NCBI RefSeq assembly: GCF_902141855.1
Contig: NZ_CABFVH010000016.1
Coordinates: 46,463 to 110,462, forward strand
Source: Methylobacterium dankookense
Lineage (GTDB): Bacteria; Pseudomonadota; Alphaproteobacteria; Rhizobiales; Beijerinckiaceae
Reading direction: 5' to 3'
Length of the DNA: 64,000 bases
Part shown: positions 40,119-47,698 of the stretch, one piece after another
Layout of the letters: the number at the start of each line of letters is the position of its first letter
Position numbering within the stretch: position 1 is the stretch's first letter
The notes under the pieces: generated by a model
The model's database searches: none
What the model saw: the letters and a program-made list of their open reading frames with translations, nothing else
What the model was told of the DNA's origin: nothing
Translations under genes and position numbers: made by a program

Positions 40119-42670
40119 GCGGGCCGAACCCCTCACAGGACCCGCGACAGGCCCCCTCTCCCGTTCGGGAGAGGGCTGGGGTGAGGGATGAGAACGGTCA
40201 GGATGGGGCGCGCCGGTCCGTGCCGGGCCTCCCCTCCCCACAGATCTCGGGGCTTGCCCGAGATCTGCCCTTGTCTGTCCAGATCGGGCAGGCCCGATCT
40301 GGATGGGGAGGAGCCGGAGGTGGGGGTGGCGCAGGATCGGACGTCGCGGTGCCGTCTGCACCACCCCCACCCCTGACCCCTCCCCGCAAGGGGGAGGGGA
40401 GGCCGCGAACAACCGTTCCGATCACTCCGACATCGTATGAGGACGCGCCGGACAGAGCACAGCAGGGCTGCGGCTCCCGCGAGCCCTTTCCTGCCCCTTC
40501 TCGGCCCTCTCCCGACGGACCTCGGGCCCGCCCGAATTCCGCATTCGAGGGCCCAAATCGGGCAGGCCCGGCTTGGGCGGAGAGGGGACCCGCGCCAGAT
40601 CCTGAAGCCGTCTCATCCGATGGGGCAGGGGACTCCCCCTGGGCCACGGCCCTCCGCGTCGCCGCGCTCCTCGCCACGGACCCGCACGGGCTCGGCGGCG
40701 TGGTGGTGCGGGCCGGGGCCGGGCCGGTGCGGGAACGCTGGCTCGATGCCCTGCGCGCCGCCCTCGGCGACCGCCCCTGGCGGCGCCTGCCGCCCGGCAC
40801 CGGCGACGCCCGGCTGATCGGCGGCCTCGACCTGCCCGCGACCCTGGCCGCCGGTCGCCCGGTGACCGCCCGCGGCCTGCTCGCCGAGGCGGATGGCGGC
40901 GTCGTGGTGGTGCCGATGGCCGAGCGCCTGGACCCGGGCACGGCCGCCCGCCTCGCCGCCGTGCTCGATACCGGCGCGGTCGCCCTGGAGCGCGACGGCC
41001 TTGCCGCCCGCCACCCGGCCCGGATCGGCCTCGTCCTCCTCGACGAAGGCGGCCCGGACGAGGCGGTGCCCGAAGCCCTCGCCGACCGCATCGCCTTCCG
41101 GATCGATCTCAACGGGATCGGGCTGGGAGATCTGGGCGACGGGCGAAGCCTGGAGGCCGGGCACGCGCAGGACCGGGCTCCGAGCACCTGTCTACCGGCA
41201 CCATCCCAGTCTCCCCCTCATCCTGAGGGGGTTGGGTGGGATGATGCGGGTCCCGGCGGCTCACCCCTCTCCCGGACGGGGGAGGGGGCATGTCACGCTT
41301 CGCACCCGGAGCCGGAACCCGGGTGCGCCACTCATCCCGATCCCGCCGCCGATCCCGCCGCCGACCCCGTCGCCGCCCTCTGCACCGCCGCCGCCGCCCT
41401 CGGCATCGCCTCGCCGCGGGCGCCGCTCCTGGCCCTGCGGGTGGCGCGCGCCGTCGCGGGGGCCCCATCCGACCTGCGACCTCATCCTGAGGTGCCGCGC
41501 CAGCGGCCTCGAAGGAGGCCTCCCGGGATCGCGGAGGCTTCTGGAGACCTCCTTCGAGGCTGCTTCGCAGCACCGCAGGATGAGGTCGAAGGGTGGGATC
41601 GGCCGGGGATCCCGCGAGGCCTTTCCGCCGTGCCCGGAGACGCGCCGGGCACGGCGGCGCTGACCGAGGCGGCCCGCCTCGTCCTGGCGCACCGCGCCAC
41701 CTGCCTGCCCGCCCCGGAGCAGGCGCCGCAGGACGTGCCGGACGACGCGCCCGAGCCGGAATCCGCCGAGACTCCTGAGGCGCCCGAGGATCCCGGCCAC
41801 GCGTCGGAGCCCCCCGACGACGTGGTGCTCGCCGCCGCGCGCGCGGCGATCCCGCCGGACCTGCTCGCCCGGCTCGCCGCCGGGACGCCCGTCTCCGGCC
41901 CGCGGGCCGGGCGCTTCGGGGCGGCGAAGGCCGATCCGCGCGGCGGCCGGCCCGCGGGGGCGCGGCCGGGCGACCCGCGCCGGGGCCGGCTCGACCTCGT
42001 CGCGACGCTCCGCGCCGCCATCCCCTGGCAGCGCCTGCGGCAGGGTGCGCACCCAAGCGCGCGGCCGATCCGCATCCGCGCGGAGGCCCTGCGCATCCGC
42101 CGGCTGGTGCGCGCGCCCGAGCCCACCACGATCTTCTGCGTCGATGCCTCGGGCTCGGCGGCGCGGGAGCGGCTGGCCGAGGCCAAGGGCGCCGTCGAGC
42201 TGATGCTGGGCGAGGCCTATGCCCGCCGCGACCGCGTCGCGCTGGTGGCCTTCCGCGGCGCGGGGGCCGAGCTCGTGCTGCCGCCGACCCGGGCGCTGGC
42301 CCGGGCCCGGCGCGACCTCGCGGGGCTGCCCGGGGGCGGGGGCACGCCGCTCGCCGCCGGGCTCGACGCCGCCGCCGCCCTCGCCACCCAGATCCGCAGG
42401 GGCGGGGGCCGCCCGGTCGTGGTGGTGCTCACCGACGGGCGCGCCAACGTCGCCCGCTCCGGCGCGGGCGGCCGCGCCCAGGCCGGCGCGGAGGCGGAAT
42501 CCGCGGCGCGAGGCCTGCGCGGCCTCGGGATCCCGGTTCTCGTCCTCGACACGGGCGCGCGCGGGGAGGGGGCCCGGGCCCTGGCCCAGGCCGCCGGCGC
42601 CCTCTACCGCGCCCTGCCGCAGGCCGATCCGGAGACGCTGCGCGAAGCCGCGCGGACGCTCCACCCGTGA
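40115..42670 (+). CDS. bchD: Magnesium chelatase subunit BchD, expanded by in-frame repeats
   Basis: Platform subunit of the chelatase. The C-terminal VWA/integrin I domain has an intact MIDAS motif DASGS (Asp677), and the N-terminal AAA-like part begins only at about residue 172 (WATALRVAALLATDPHGLGG). At 851 residues it is far longer than the 560-600 usual. The surplus is translated palindromic repeat: residues about 11-160 (families A, B, C, B'), about 367-392 (A variant) and about 455-491 (family D). No in-frame ATG or GTG lies between 40352 and the conserved domain, so repeat sequence must be translated. The acidic Pro-rich linker (about 525-580) is normal for the family. Confidence 0.93.
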   Translation: MSGPNPSQDPRQAPSPVRERAGVRDENGQDGARRSVPGLPSPQISGLARDLPLSVQIGQARSGWGGAGGGGGAGSDVAVPSAPPPPLTPPRKGEGRPRTTVPITPTSYEDAPDRAQQGCGSREPFPAPSRPSPDGPRARPNSAFEGPNRAGPAWAERGPAPDPEAVSSDGAGDSPWATALRVAALLATDPHGLGGVVVRAGAGPVRERWLDALRAALGDRPWRRLPPGTGDARLIGGLDLPATLAAGRPVTARGLLAEADGGVVVVPMAERLDPGTAARLAAVLDTGAVALERDGLAARHPARIGLVLLDEGGPDEAVPEALADRIAFRIDLNGIGLGDLGDGRSLEAGHAQDRAPSTCLPAPSQSPPHPEGVGWDDAGPGGSPLSRTGEGACHASHPEPEPGCATHPDPAADPAADPVAALCTAAAALGIASPRAPLLALRVARAVAGAPSDLRPHPEVPRQRPRRRPPGIAEASGDLLRGCFAAPQDEVEGWDRPGIPRGLSAVPGDAPGTAALTEAARLVLAHRATCLPAPEQAPQDVPDDAPEPESAETPEAPEDPGHASEPPDDVVLAAARAAIPPDLLARLAAGTPVSGPRAGRFGAAKADPRGGRPAGARPGDPRRGRLDLVATLRAAIPWQRLRQGAHPSARPIRIRAEALRIRRLVRAPEPTTIFCVDASGSAARERLAEAKGAVELMLGEAYARRDRVALVAFRGAGAELVLPPTRALARARRDLAGLPGGGGTPLAAGLDAAAALATQIRRGGGRPVVVVLTDGRANVARSGAGGRAQAGAEAESAARGLRGLGIPVLVLDTGARGEGARALAQAAGALYRALPQADPETLREAARTLHP
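40147..40195. repeat. Family A repeat in bchD
   Basis: GCCCCCTCTCCCGTTCGGGAG followed by GGCTGGGGTGAGGGATGAGA, the reverse orientation of the copy at 46675. Read in frame as bchD residues about 11-27. Confidence 0.75.
40232..40400. repeat. Composite palindromic repeat in bchD (B plus C, reversed)
   Basis: Family B hairpins at 40232-40313 (CAGATCTCGGGGCTTGCCCG and CAGATCGGGCAGGCCCGATC cores), then family C at 40311-40400 ending CCCCTCCCCGCAAGGGGGAG. This is the composite at 46474-46637 in opposite orientation, here translated in frame as bchD residues about 40-95. Confidence 0.8.
40506..40587. repeat. Paired-hairpin repeat (family B') in bchD, partly decayed
   Basis: CCTCTCCCGACGGACCTCGG and CCCAAATCGGGCAGGCCCGG flank a short spacer; stems contain mismatches. 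No stop triplet in the bchD frame. Residues about 131-157. Confidence 0.65.
41213..41288. repeat. Family A-like repeat in the AAA-like part of bchD
   Basis: Hairpin CCCCCTCA-TCC-TGAGGGGG (41213-41231) followed by TTGGGTGGG and, at 41265-41288, CCCCTCTCCCGGACGGGGGA. Encodes residues about 367-392 in frame, between the last beta-strand side of the ATPase core and the following helices. Confidence 0.65.
41478..41587. repeat. Inverted-repeat element (family D) in bchD
   Basis: Outer arms GACCTCATCCTGAGGTGC (41478-41495) and GCACCGCAGGATGAGGTC (41570-41587) match at 17 of 18 positions; inner arms CCTCGAAGGAGG (41507-41518) and CCTCCTTCGAGG (41548-41559) match fully. Total 110 bases. Such CCTCATCCTGAGGTGC repeats are common in Rhizobiales genomes. 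Encodes bchD residues about 455-491. Confidence 0.8.
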
Positions 42671-43560
42671 GCGGCTTCTTCGACGAGGACCGGCCGCTCT
42701 GGTCGCGGGAGGGCCGCGACTGGCCGCACCGCGCGGCGAGCCGCTTCGTGACAGCCGCGGGCCTCACCTGGCACCTGCAGGAATTCGGCGCCGCCGACGC
42801 CCCGGTGCTCCTGCTCCTGCACGGCACCGGCGCCTCGACCCATTCCTTCCGGGCGCTCGCGCCGCTGCTCGCCGAGGCATACCGCGTGCTGGTGCCGGAC
42901 CTGCCCGGCCACGGCTTCACCGATCCGCTGCCGCCGGGGCGGCTCTCGCTGCCGGGCATGGCGGCGGCGCTGGCCGCCCTGCTGCGGGCGGAGGGCGCCG
43001 CGCCGCGGATCGTCGTCGGCCATTCCGCGGGCGCGGCGATCCTCGCCCGGATGTGCCTCGACGGGGCGATCGCGCCGGCCCGCCTCGTCGCGATCAACGG
43101 CGCGCTCTCGCCCTTCCCCGGGGCCGGCAGCCTGCTCTTCCCGGTGATGGCGCGGATGCTGTTCCTCAACCCGCTCACCCCGAAGCTCTTCGCCTGGAGC
43201 GCCGACACCGCCGCCGTCGAGCGGCTGATCGCCGGCACCGGCTCGCGCCTCGACGCGGCGGGGGTCGCCCAGTACCGGCGCCTGTTCGCGCGGGCCGGCC
43301 ATGTCCGCGGGGCGCTCGGCATGATGGCGAACTGGGACCTCGCCGCCCTCGACCGCGACCTCGGCCGGCTCGCGGTGCCGACCCTCCTCATCGTCGGCGA
43401 CCGGGACCGGGCGATCCGCCCCGACGACGCCCTCGCGCTCCGCGACCGCCTGCCCGACGCCCGGGTCGAGCGGATCGGCGGCCTCGGCCACCTCGCGCAC
43501 GAGGAGGATCCCGAGCGCGTCGCCCGCCTCATCCGCGACGAGGCGGCACGCGGCGCCTGA
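42667..43560 (+). CDS. bchO: Magnesium chelatase accessory protein BchO
   Basis: An alpha/beta-hydrolase-fold protein of 297 residues always found after bchID in purple bacteria; exact reaction not established. The nucleophile elbow VGHSAGAAIL and the late catalytic His in GGLGHLAHEED are present. GTG start overlaps the bchD stop. Confidence 0.93.
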   Translation: MSGFFDEDRPLWSREGRDWPHRAASRFVTAAGLTWHLQEFGAADAPVLLLLHGTGASTHSFRALAPLLAEAYRVLVPDLPGHGFTDPLPPGRLSLPGMAAALAALLRAEGAAPRIVVGHSAGAAILARMCLDGAIAPARLVAINGALSPFPGAGSLLFPVMARMLFLNPLTPKLFAWSADTAAVERLIAGTGSRLDAAGVAQYRRLFARAGHVRGALGMMANWDLAALDRDLGRLAVPTLLIVGDRDRAIRPDDALALRDRLPDARVERIGGLGHLAHEEDPERVARLIRDEAARGA

Positions 43561-43648
43561 CGAGGCCGGCCTCAAGGCGCGCCGGGCTCCGCCTCGAAGC
43601 CGCGACGAGGCGAGAGAAGTGCTTGCGCGGCGGCAAACCCGGCCTTAC

Positions 43649-43666
43649 TGTCAACTCATGTTGACA
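43649..43666. promoter_or_regulatory. PpsR box overlapping the crtI start region
   Basis: TGTCAACTCATGTTGACA is a full TGT-N12-ACA match with perfect 7-base arms. Its right end TTGACA could be a -35, as at bchG and bchC. The ATG inside it (43658) is the first in-frame ATG of crtI. Confidence 0.8.
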
Positions 43667-45208
43667 CTGGCCGACAAGACCGGTTCACAGATCGACGCCG
43701 ATCCGCGGCCCCATGCCGTGGTGATCGGCTCCGGCTTCGGGGGGCTCGCCGCGGCGGTGCGGCTCGGCGCCCGCGGCTACCGCGTCACGGTGCTGGAGCG
43801 GCTGGACCAGCCCGGCGGCCGCGCCCGGGTCCACCGCCAGGACGGCTTCACGTTCGATGCCGGCCCCACCATCGTCACCGCGCCCTTCCTGCTGGAGGAG
43901 CTCTGGCGCCTCGCCGGGCGGCGGCTCGCCGACGACGTCGCCCTCGTGCCGATGGATCCGTTCTACAAGATCCGCTTCGACGACGGCGCGACCTTCGCCT
44001 ATTCCGGCGACCCGGCCCGGATGCGGGCGGAGGTGGCGCGGATCGCACCCGGCGACGTCGACGGCTACGAGCGCTTCATGGCCTTCAGCCGCGAGGTCTG
44101 CCGCATCGGCTTCGAGGAGCTCGGCCACGTCCCCTTCGGCAGCGTCGGCAGCATGCTGCGCATCGCCCCGGACCTCATCCGCCTCTCCGGCCACCGCTCC
44201 CTGCATGCCGTGGTGGCGCGCTTCATCCGCGACCCGCGCCTGCGCACGGTGTTCAGCTTCCACCCGCTGCTGATCGGCGGCAACCCGTTCCGGGCGAGCG
44301 CGCTCTACGGGCTGATCGCCCATCTGGAGCGGGAATGGGGCGTCCACTTCGCCATGGGCGGCACGGGGCGCCTCGTGGACGGGCTCGTCGGGCTGATCGA
44401 GGCCCAGGGCGGGGCGGTCCGCTGCGGCGCCGAGGTCGCGCGGATCACGGTCGCGGGCGGGCGCGCCACCGGCGTGGCGCTCGCCGACAGCACGGAGGTC
44501 CCCGCCGCCATCACCGTCTCGAACGCCGATTCCGCCTATACCTACGGCACCTTGCTCGCGGGCGGCAGCCGCCGCTGGACCCCGCGCCGCCTCGCCCGGG
44601 CCCGCTCCTCGATGGGTCTGTTCGTCTGGTATTTCGGCACGCGCCGGAAGTATCCGCAGGTCGAGCACCACACGATCCTGCTCGGCCCCCGCTACCGCGA
44701 GCTCCTCGCCGACATCTTCGACCGGAAGCGGCTCGCCGAGGACATGAGCCTCTACCTGCACCGCCCGACCGCGACCGACCCGCTGCTGGCGCCGGAAGGC
44801 TGCGACGCCTTCTACGTGCTCTCCCCCGTGCCGAACCTCGCCGGGGGCCAGGACTGGGCCGACCTCGCCGAGCCCTACCGCCGCCGCGTCCAGGCCCGGC
44901 TCGAGGCGACGCTGCTGCCCGGCCTCTCCGACGCCCTCGTCACCTCGCGGGTGACGACGCCGCAGGATTTCGCCGACGACTTCCTCAGCGTGCGCGGCTC
45001 CGGCTTCGGCCTGGAGCCGATCCTCACCCAGTCCGCCTGGTTCCGCCCGCACAACCGCTCCGAGGCGGTGGAGAACCTCTTCCTCGTCGGGGCCGGCACC
45101 CATCCGGGCGCGGGCCTGCCCGGCGTCCTCTCCTCGGCCCGCATCCTCGATTCCGTGGTGCCCGATGCACGCTCCTGCGCAGACCGTTCCGCACGCCGCG
45201 CCCACTGA
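43658..45208 (+). CDS. crtI: Phytoene desaturase CrtI
   Basis: FAD enzyme that desaturates phytoene to neurosporene or lycopene at the membrane. It has the dinucleotide-binding fold HAVVIGSGFGGLAAAVRLGA at residues about 19-38 and the C-terminal GLEPILTQSAWFRPHN...LFLVGAGTHPGAGLPGVL signature. About 516 residues from ATG 43658. That ATG lies inside a PpsR box and has no ribosome binding site, so GTG 43718 (Val21, just before the FAD fold) is a serious alternative. The end overlaps crtB by 44 bases. Confidence 0.95.
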   Translation: MLTLADKTGSQIDADPRPHAVVIGSGFGGLAAAVRLGARGYRVTVLERLDQPGGRARVHRQDGFTFDAGPTIVTAPFLLEELWRLAGRRLADDVALVPMDPFYKIRFDDGATFAYSGDPARMRAEVARIAPGDVDGYERFMAFSREVCRIGFEELGHVPFGSVGSMLRIAPDLIRLSGHRSLHAVVARFIRDPRLRTVFSFHPLLIGGNPFRASALYGLIAHLEREWGVHFAMGGTGRLVDGLVGLIEAQGGAVRCGAEVARITVAGGRATGVALADSTEVPAAITVSNADSAYTYGTLLAGGSRRWTPRRLARARSSMGLFVWYFGTRRKYPQVEHHTILLGPRYRELLADIFDRKRLAEDMSLYLHRPTATDPLLAPEGCDAFYVLSPVPNLAGGQDWADLAEPYRRRVQARLEATLLPGLSDALVTSRVTTPQDFADDFLSVRGSGFGLEPILTQSAWFRPHNRSEAVENLFLVGAGTHPGAGLPGVLSSARILDSVVPDARSCADRSARRAH

Positions 45209-46265
45209 CCATGCGGCCTGCCGCGCGGCGATCCGCGCCGGCTCGAAGAGCTTCTACGCGGCCTCGCTGCTGCTGCCGGCGCGGGTGCGCCGCCCGGCCT
45301 ACGGGCTCTACGCCTTCTGCCGCTGCGCCGACGACGCGGTGGACGAGATCCGCGGCCCCGCCCGCCGCCGCGCCGCGGTGGAGGGCCTCGCCGCGCGCCT
45401 CGCCCGCGCCTATGCCGGGTACCCCGCCGACGGCCCGGCCGACCGGGCGCTCGCCGACGTGGTGGCGGAGCACGCGATCCCCGAGGCGCTGCCCCGCGCC
45501 CTCCTCGAAGGGCTCGCCTGGGACGCGGAGGGCCGCCGCTACGCGGACCTGCCGGCGCTCACCGCCTACGCCGCCCGCGTCGCCGGCACGGTCGGGGCGA
45601 TGATGACCCTGATCATGGGCCGGCGCGCGCCGGAGGTGCTGGCCCGGGCCTGCGACCTCGGCGTCGCGATGCAATTCACCAATATCGCCCGCGACGTGGG
45701 CGAGGATGCGCGTGCCGGCCGCCTCTACCTGCCGCTCGCCTGGATGGCGGAGGCGGGGCTCGATCCGGACGCCTTCCTCGCCGCCCCCGCCCACGATGCG
45801 GCGCTCGCCGGCATCGTCGCGCGGCTCCTCGCCGAGGCCGACCGGCTCTACGCCCGGGCCGAATCCGGGATCGCGGCGCTTCCCGCCGATTGCCGCCCGG
45901 CGATCCGCGCGGCCGGGCTGATCTATGCCGGGATCGGCCATGCCGTGGCCGGGAACGGCCACGACGCGATCTCCCGCCGCGCCCGGGTCGGGACGGCGCG
46001 CAAGCTCGCCCTGCTGGCCCGCGCCGCCGCCCCAGGATTTTCCGCTCCGGGATTCCCTGCCCTGGGCCCTGCCGCCTCCGGCCTCACCGCGCCGGCGCTG
46101 CCGGCCACCGCCTTCCTGGTCGAGGCCGTGCCCCAGTTCGCGGCTCCGCACGGGCCGGCGCGGGCGCTCCCGGCCTGGTGGAACCTGCGCGGCCAGGCGC
46201 TGCACGTCCTCGACCTGATCGAGACCTGGGAGACCCGCGACGCCCGCCGCACCGCGCTGCCGTGA
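45165..46265 (+). CDS. crtB: Phytoene synthase CrtB
   Basis: Joins two geranylgeranyl diphosphates to phytoene. Both Asp-rich motifs are visible: CRCADDAVDEIRG and NIARDVGEDARAGRLYLP. The 366-residue length is normal with a small Ala/Pro-rich insertion at about 285-310. Overlaps the crtI end; convergent with crtC across a repeat-filled gap. Confidence 0.96.
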   Translation: MHAPAQTVPHAAPTDHAACRAAIRAGSKSFYAASLLLPARVRRPAYGLYAFCRCADDAVDEIRGPARRRAAVEGLAARLARAYAGYPADGPADRALADVVAEHAIPEALPRALLEGLAWDAEGRRYADLPALTAYAARVAGTVGAMMTLIMGRRAPEVLARACDLGVAMQFTNIARDVGEDARAGRLYLPLAWMAEAGLDPDAFLAAPAHDAALAGIVARLLAEADRLYARAESGIAALPADCRPAIRAAGLIYAGIGHAVAGNGHDAISRRARVGTARKLALLARAAAPGFSAPGFPALGPAASGLTAPALPATAFLVEAVPQFAAPHGPARALPAWWNLRGQALHVLDLIETWETRDARRTALP

Positions 46266-46289
46266 GGGATCCGAAAGGAGAGCGGGCTC

Positions 46290-46370
46290 CCTCCCCACCC
46301 AACTCGGGCCTGCCCGACTTGGGCACCTGGGTGCGGATCTCGGGCAGGCCCGAGATCCTGCGGGAGAGGG
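46290..46370. repeat. Paired-hairpin repeat (family B')
   Basis: ACCCAACTCGGGCCTGCCCG and GCGGATCTCGGGCAGGCCCG cores, bounded by CTCCC and GGGAGAGGG. Nearly the same as the copy at 13361 except for a few stem mismatches. Confidence 0.75.
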
Positions 46371-46473
46371 CAGCGTGAGGGTCGAGAATTTTCAGGATGG
46401 GGGCTCCGCAGGAGCCGCTTCACCGTCGCGGTCTCAGACGATTTCGGATCGATCGGAACGGCCGCTCGCGGGT

Positions 46474-46637
46474 CCCCTCCCCCTTGCGGGGAGGGGTCAG
46501 GGGTGGGGGTGGTGCAGGAGGCACCGCTCCATCCTGCACGACCCCCACCTCCGGCTCCTCCCCATCCAGATCGGGCTTGCCCGATCTGGACAGACAAGGG
46601 CAGATCTCGGGCAAGCCCCGAGATCTGTGGGGAGGAG
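46474..46637. repeat. Composite palindromic repeat, family C plus B
   Basis: Family C at 46474-46563 (CCTCCCCCTTGCGGGGAGGG, inner GGTGGTGCAGGA / TCCTGCACGACC arms) then family B at 46556-46637 (CCAGATCGGGCTTGCCCGAT and CAGATCTCGGGCAAGCCCCG). Same order as at 19936 and the mirror of 40232. Confidence 0.8.
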
Positions 46638-46674
46638 AGGCCCGGCGCGGACCGGCGCGCTCCATCCTGACCGT

Positions 46675-46720
46675 TCTCATCCCTCACCCCAACCCTCTCC
46701 CGCACGGGAGAGGGGGCTTG
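46675..46720. repeat. Palindromic repeat (family A)
   Basis: CTCATCCCTCACCCCAACC then CCTCTCCCGCACGGGAGAGG. Same as 13513 with a different loop. Confidence 0.7.
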
Positions 46721-46801
46721 TCGCACCGCCTGCGCGCGTCCTGAACCGTCGCTTCCTCACCCGACCCGATCTCGCAGGGGAGAGAGGAAAGGCGCCCCGC
46801 C

Positions 46802-47698
46802 TCACCCCAGCGCCCGCGGCATCCGGAAGGGCAGCATGAAGCGCACCAGCGGGTGGGTGAGGCGCGTCAGCGACAGGCTTTCGTGGACCGGGCGCACGCG
46901 CTCGCCGCCGATCTGCGCCGCGAGCACGGAGCGGGCGTAGAAGGGCGTGTCCTCGAAGGTGCGCACCACCTCGGCCCGGCCGTCGTCGCTGCGGGTGGCA
47001 CGGGGCATGCGCCAGAGGCGCGTCGGCGGCAACGGGGCGGGGAGGGGCGGGCGGATCTCGCGGCGGCTGCCGTCGCGGGCGAAGCGGAGCGAGAGGTTCT
47101 GGCCGCTGCCGTCGCGGCGGCGCACGTCGTAGAGGATCGCCGCGCCGTCCGAGAGGTCGGCCCGGCACCAGGTCCAGTCGGTGAAGGCGTCCTCCAGGGC
47201 CTCGTCCCCCGCATTGGTGTCGAGATAGCCGGTGCCGCGCCAGCGCAAAGCCGGCTCGTCGAGCTCGACCTCGACGCGGGCGGAGGGCGCGATCGGCCAC
47301 CAGCGGTGACGGCCCGCCCCGTCCAGGGTGAAGGGGCCCGCGGTGATGCCCTCCGGATAGAGCCGCACCGTGCCGCGGATCGGCCGCGGGATCGGGGCCG
47401 CGCGCTCGTCGATGCGCACGGTGAGCGCGCTGCCGTCCCAGGCCAGCGCGCTCGGGCCGATGGCGAGATGGGCCGCGCCCCGGTCGAGGGCGCGCGCGCC
47501 CCGCTCGGTCAGCGCGAAGCGGCTCGGGCCGCCGTAGAGCGCCACGTTGAGGGCGCAATGCGCGTATGGATCGCGCGCGCGGTCGAGGGCGTAGTAGGTC
47601 GAGAAGACCGAGCCGATGAAGGCGATGAGCGTGAGCCCCTGGCGCCCGTCCTCGCTCAGCGCGTCGACATACCACCAGGCATAGCCGCCCCGCGCCAC
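46802..47698 (-). CDS. crtC: Carotenoid 1,2-hydratase CrtC
   Basis: Adds water across the C-1,2 bond of acyclic carotenoids (spheroidene/spirilloxanthin pathway). The body GGYAWWYVDALSEDGRQGLT, IAFIGSVFSTYYALDRARDP, NVALYG and GYLDTNAGDEALEDAFTDWTW are classic CrtC. GTG 47698 is the only usable start codon near the family N-terminus, but the conserved RFDVPV lies just before it without an upstream start in frame, so the true start is uncertain. Overlaps the crtD end by 43 bases. Confidence 0.9.
   Translation of the reverse strand: MARGGYAWWYVDALSEDGRQGLTLIAFIGSVFSTYYALDRARDPYAHCALNVALYGGPSRFALTERGARALDRGAAHLAIGPSALAWDGSALTVRIDERAAPIPRPIRGTVRLYPEGITAGPFTLDGAGRHRWWPIAPSARVEVELDEPALRWRGTGYLDTNAGDEALEDAFTDWTWCRADLSDGAAILYDVRRRDGSGQNLSLRFARDGSRREIRPPLPAPLPPTRLWRMPRATRSDDGRAEVVRTFEDTPFYARSVLAAQIGGERVRPVHESLSLTRLTHPLVRFMLPFRMPRALG

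Larger units (their letters stand above)
46266..46801. other. Repeat-filled gap between crtB and crtC
   Basis: No gene seen. The 536 bases are almost entirely palindromic repeats: B' (46290-46370), the composite C-B (46474-46637) and family A (46675-46720). Both flanking genes end here, so the stems could serve as terminators for each strand. Confidence 0.75.

Noticed and set aside
43619..43657. Upstream ATG that would lengthen CrtI by 13 residues
   Set aside because: The added sequence is not family-like and would place the whole PpsR box in the coding region; no ribosome site.
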